Below are positions 31,912 through 32,115 of a stretch of 32,115 bases of DNA, in pieces. This DNA is from Terriglobia bacterium (GTDB lineage Bacteria; Acidobacteriota; Terriglobia; Terriglobales; Acidobacteriaceae), in NCBI GenBank assembly GCA_020073645.1, contig JAIQET010000052.1:1-32115 (forward strand), read 5' to 3'. How positions within the stretch are numbered: the first letter of the stretch is position 1; each line of letters starts with the position of its first letter. The position numbers and the translations under genes were made by a program. The notes below the pieces were generated by a model. The model worked only from the letters and a program-made list of their open reading frames with translations, made no database searches and had not been told where the DNA came from.

Positions 31912-32115
31912 TTACGCCGTGACGGCAGCGGTTTCTCCGCTCGCCGGTTCGGCGGGCGCAGGCGGCGCTTTGCGGCGCGCGTCACGGATTTTCTTGATCT
32001 TGTCGAGGCGCTTCTGCTCCTCGTCGATGCGCACGGTGAGGAACTTGATCACCGGTTCGGTGACGCGCAAACGGCGCTCCAGTTCGTGGATGAGGCCGCC
32101 GCTGCCCTCGACGGT
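31912..32115 (-). CDS. rpsF: 30S ribosomal protein S6 (C-terminal part, cut by window edge)
   Basis: The last 67 codons and the TAA stop (31912-31914) of S6; the N-terminal part lies beyond the window. The visible sequence ([20 protein letters not shown] then LTVRIDEE) is the end of the S6 ferredoxin-like fold. It is followed by a Lys-rich helix and an Ala/Pro-rich tail ([20 protein letters not shown]) longer than in E. coli before RimK modification. It heads rpsF-rpsR-rplI in this window. Confidence 0.93.
   Translation of the reverse strand, partial: TVEGSGGLIHELERRLRVTEPVIKFLTVRIDEEQKRLDKIKKIRDARRKAPPAPAEPASGETAAVTA

Overview
The window looks like chromosomal DNA of a GC-rich (about 60 % by eye), Gram-negative-type bacterium, most likely an Acidobacteriota of the Terriglobia/Koribacter kind. 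That assignment is inferred. It rests on tandem secreted amidohydrolases, a BON plus glycine-zipper lipoprotein, an anti-sigma factor carrying HEAT repeats, an N-terminally extended S18, and dense GC-palindromic and heptameric intergenic repeats. No prophage, plasmid, CRISPR or biosynthetic cluster is visible. Most of the window is housekeeping genes with some accessory patches.

Left part (1-9.4 kb): a tRNA-Met(CAT) with a good upstream promoter, a lone nitrilase-superfamily hydrolase, folP, dtd on the opposite strand, and two overlapping secreted amidohydrolase paralogues. The second paralogue has lost the HxH metal motif. Then come two acyl carrier protein genes with fabF, and a PilZ protein with a degenerate receiver domain flanked on both sides by 7-bp-periodic repeats.

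Middle (9.4-21 kb): an accessory patch holds a stretch without genes, the tail of an IS1-like transposase and a two-gene cassette (a DUF5678-like small protein and a retropepsin-like aspartyl protease). It is followed by lipA, a cluster of exported proteins (a DUF3395-like protein, a BON/glycine-zipper lipoprotein, DUF4197) and an MCE/MlaD-type protein with five exact 34-residue repeats. An 803-residue membrane spermidine-synthase-like protein, acpS and selA close this part.

Right part (21-32 kb): a membrane GGDEF protein, recG, a small membrane protein and a GAF-GAF-GGDEF protein. Next is a four-gene operon on the minus strand: ECF sigma factor, zinc-finger anti-sigma with HEAT repeats, a DUF4097 protein with nine 18-residue repeats, and a double-PDZ lipoprotein with a coiled-coil tail. 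The window ends in rpsF(partial)-rpsR-rplI, also on the minus strand.

Functional links: AcpS activates the two ACPs that FabF uses, and LipA also draws on ACP-bound octanoate. Two probable diguanylate cyclases and a PilZ protein suggest c-di-GMP signalling. The sigma operon looks like a self-contained envelope-sensing module.

The most unusual features are three. First, a dispersed 21-nt hairpin family keeps its 9-bp pairing while its arm sequence changes, and copies have entered the reading frames of both selA and recG. Second, heptamer tandem repeats in several places form long inverted repeats. Third, the sigma/anti-sigma/solenoid/PDZ operon. All identifications were made by reading the sequence; no database search was possible.
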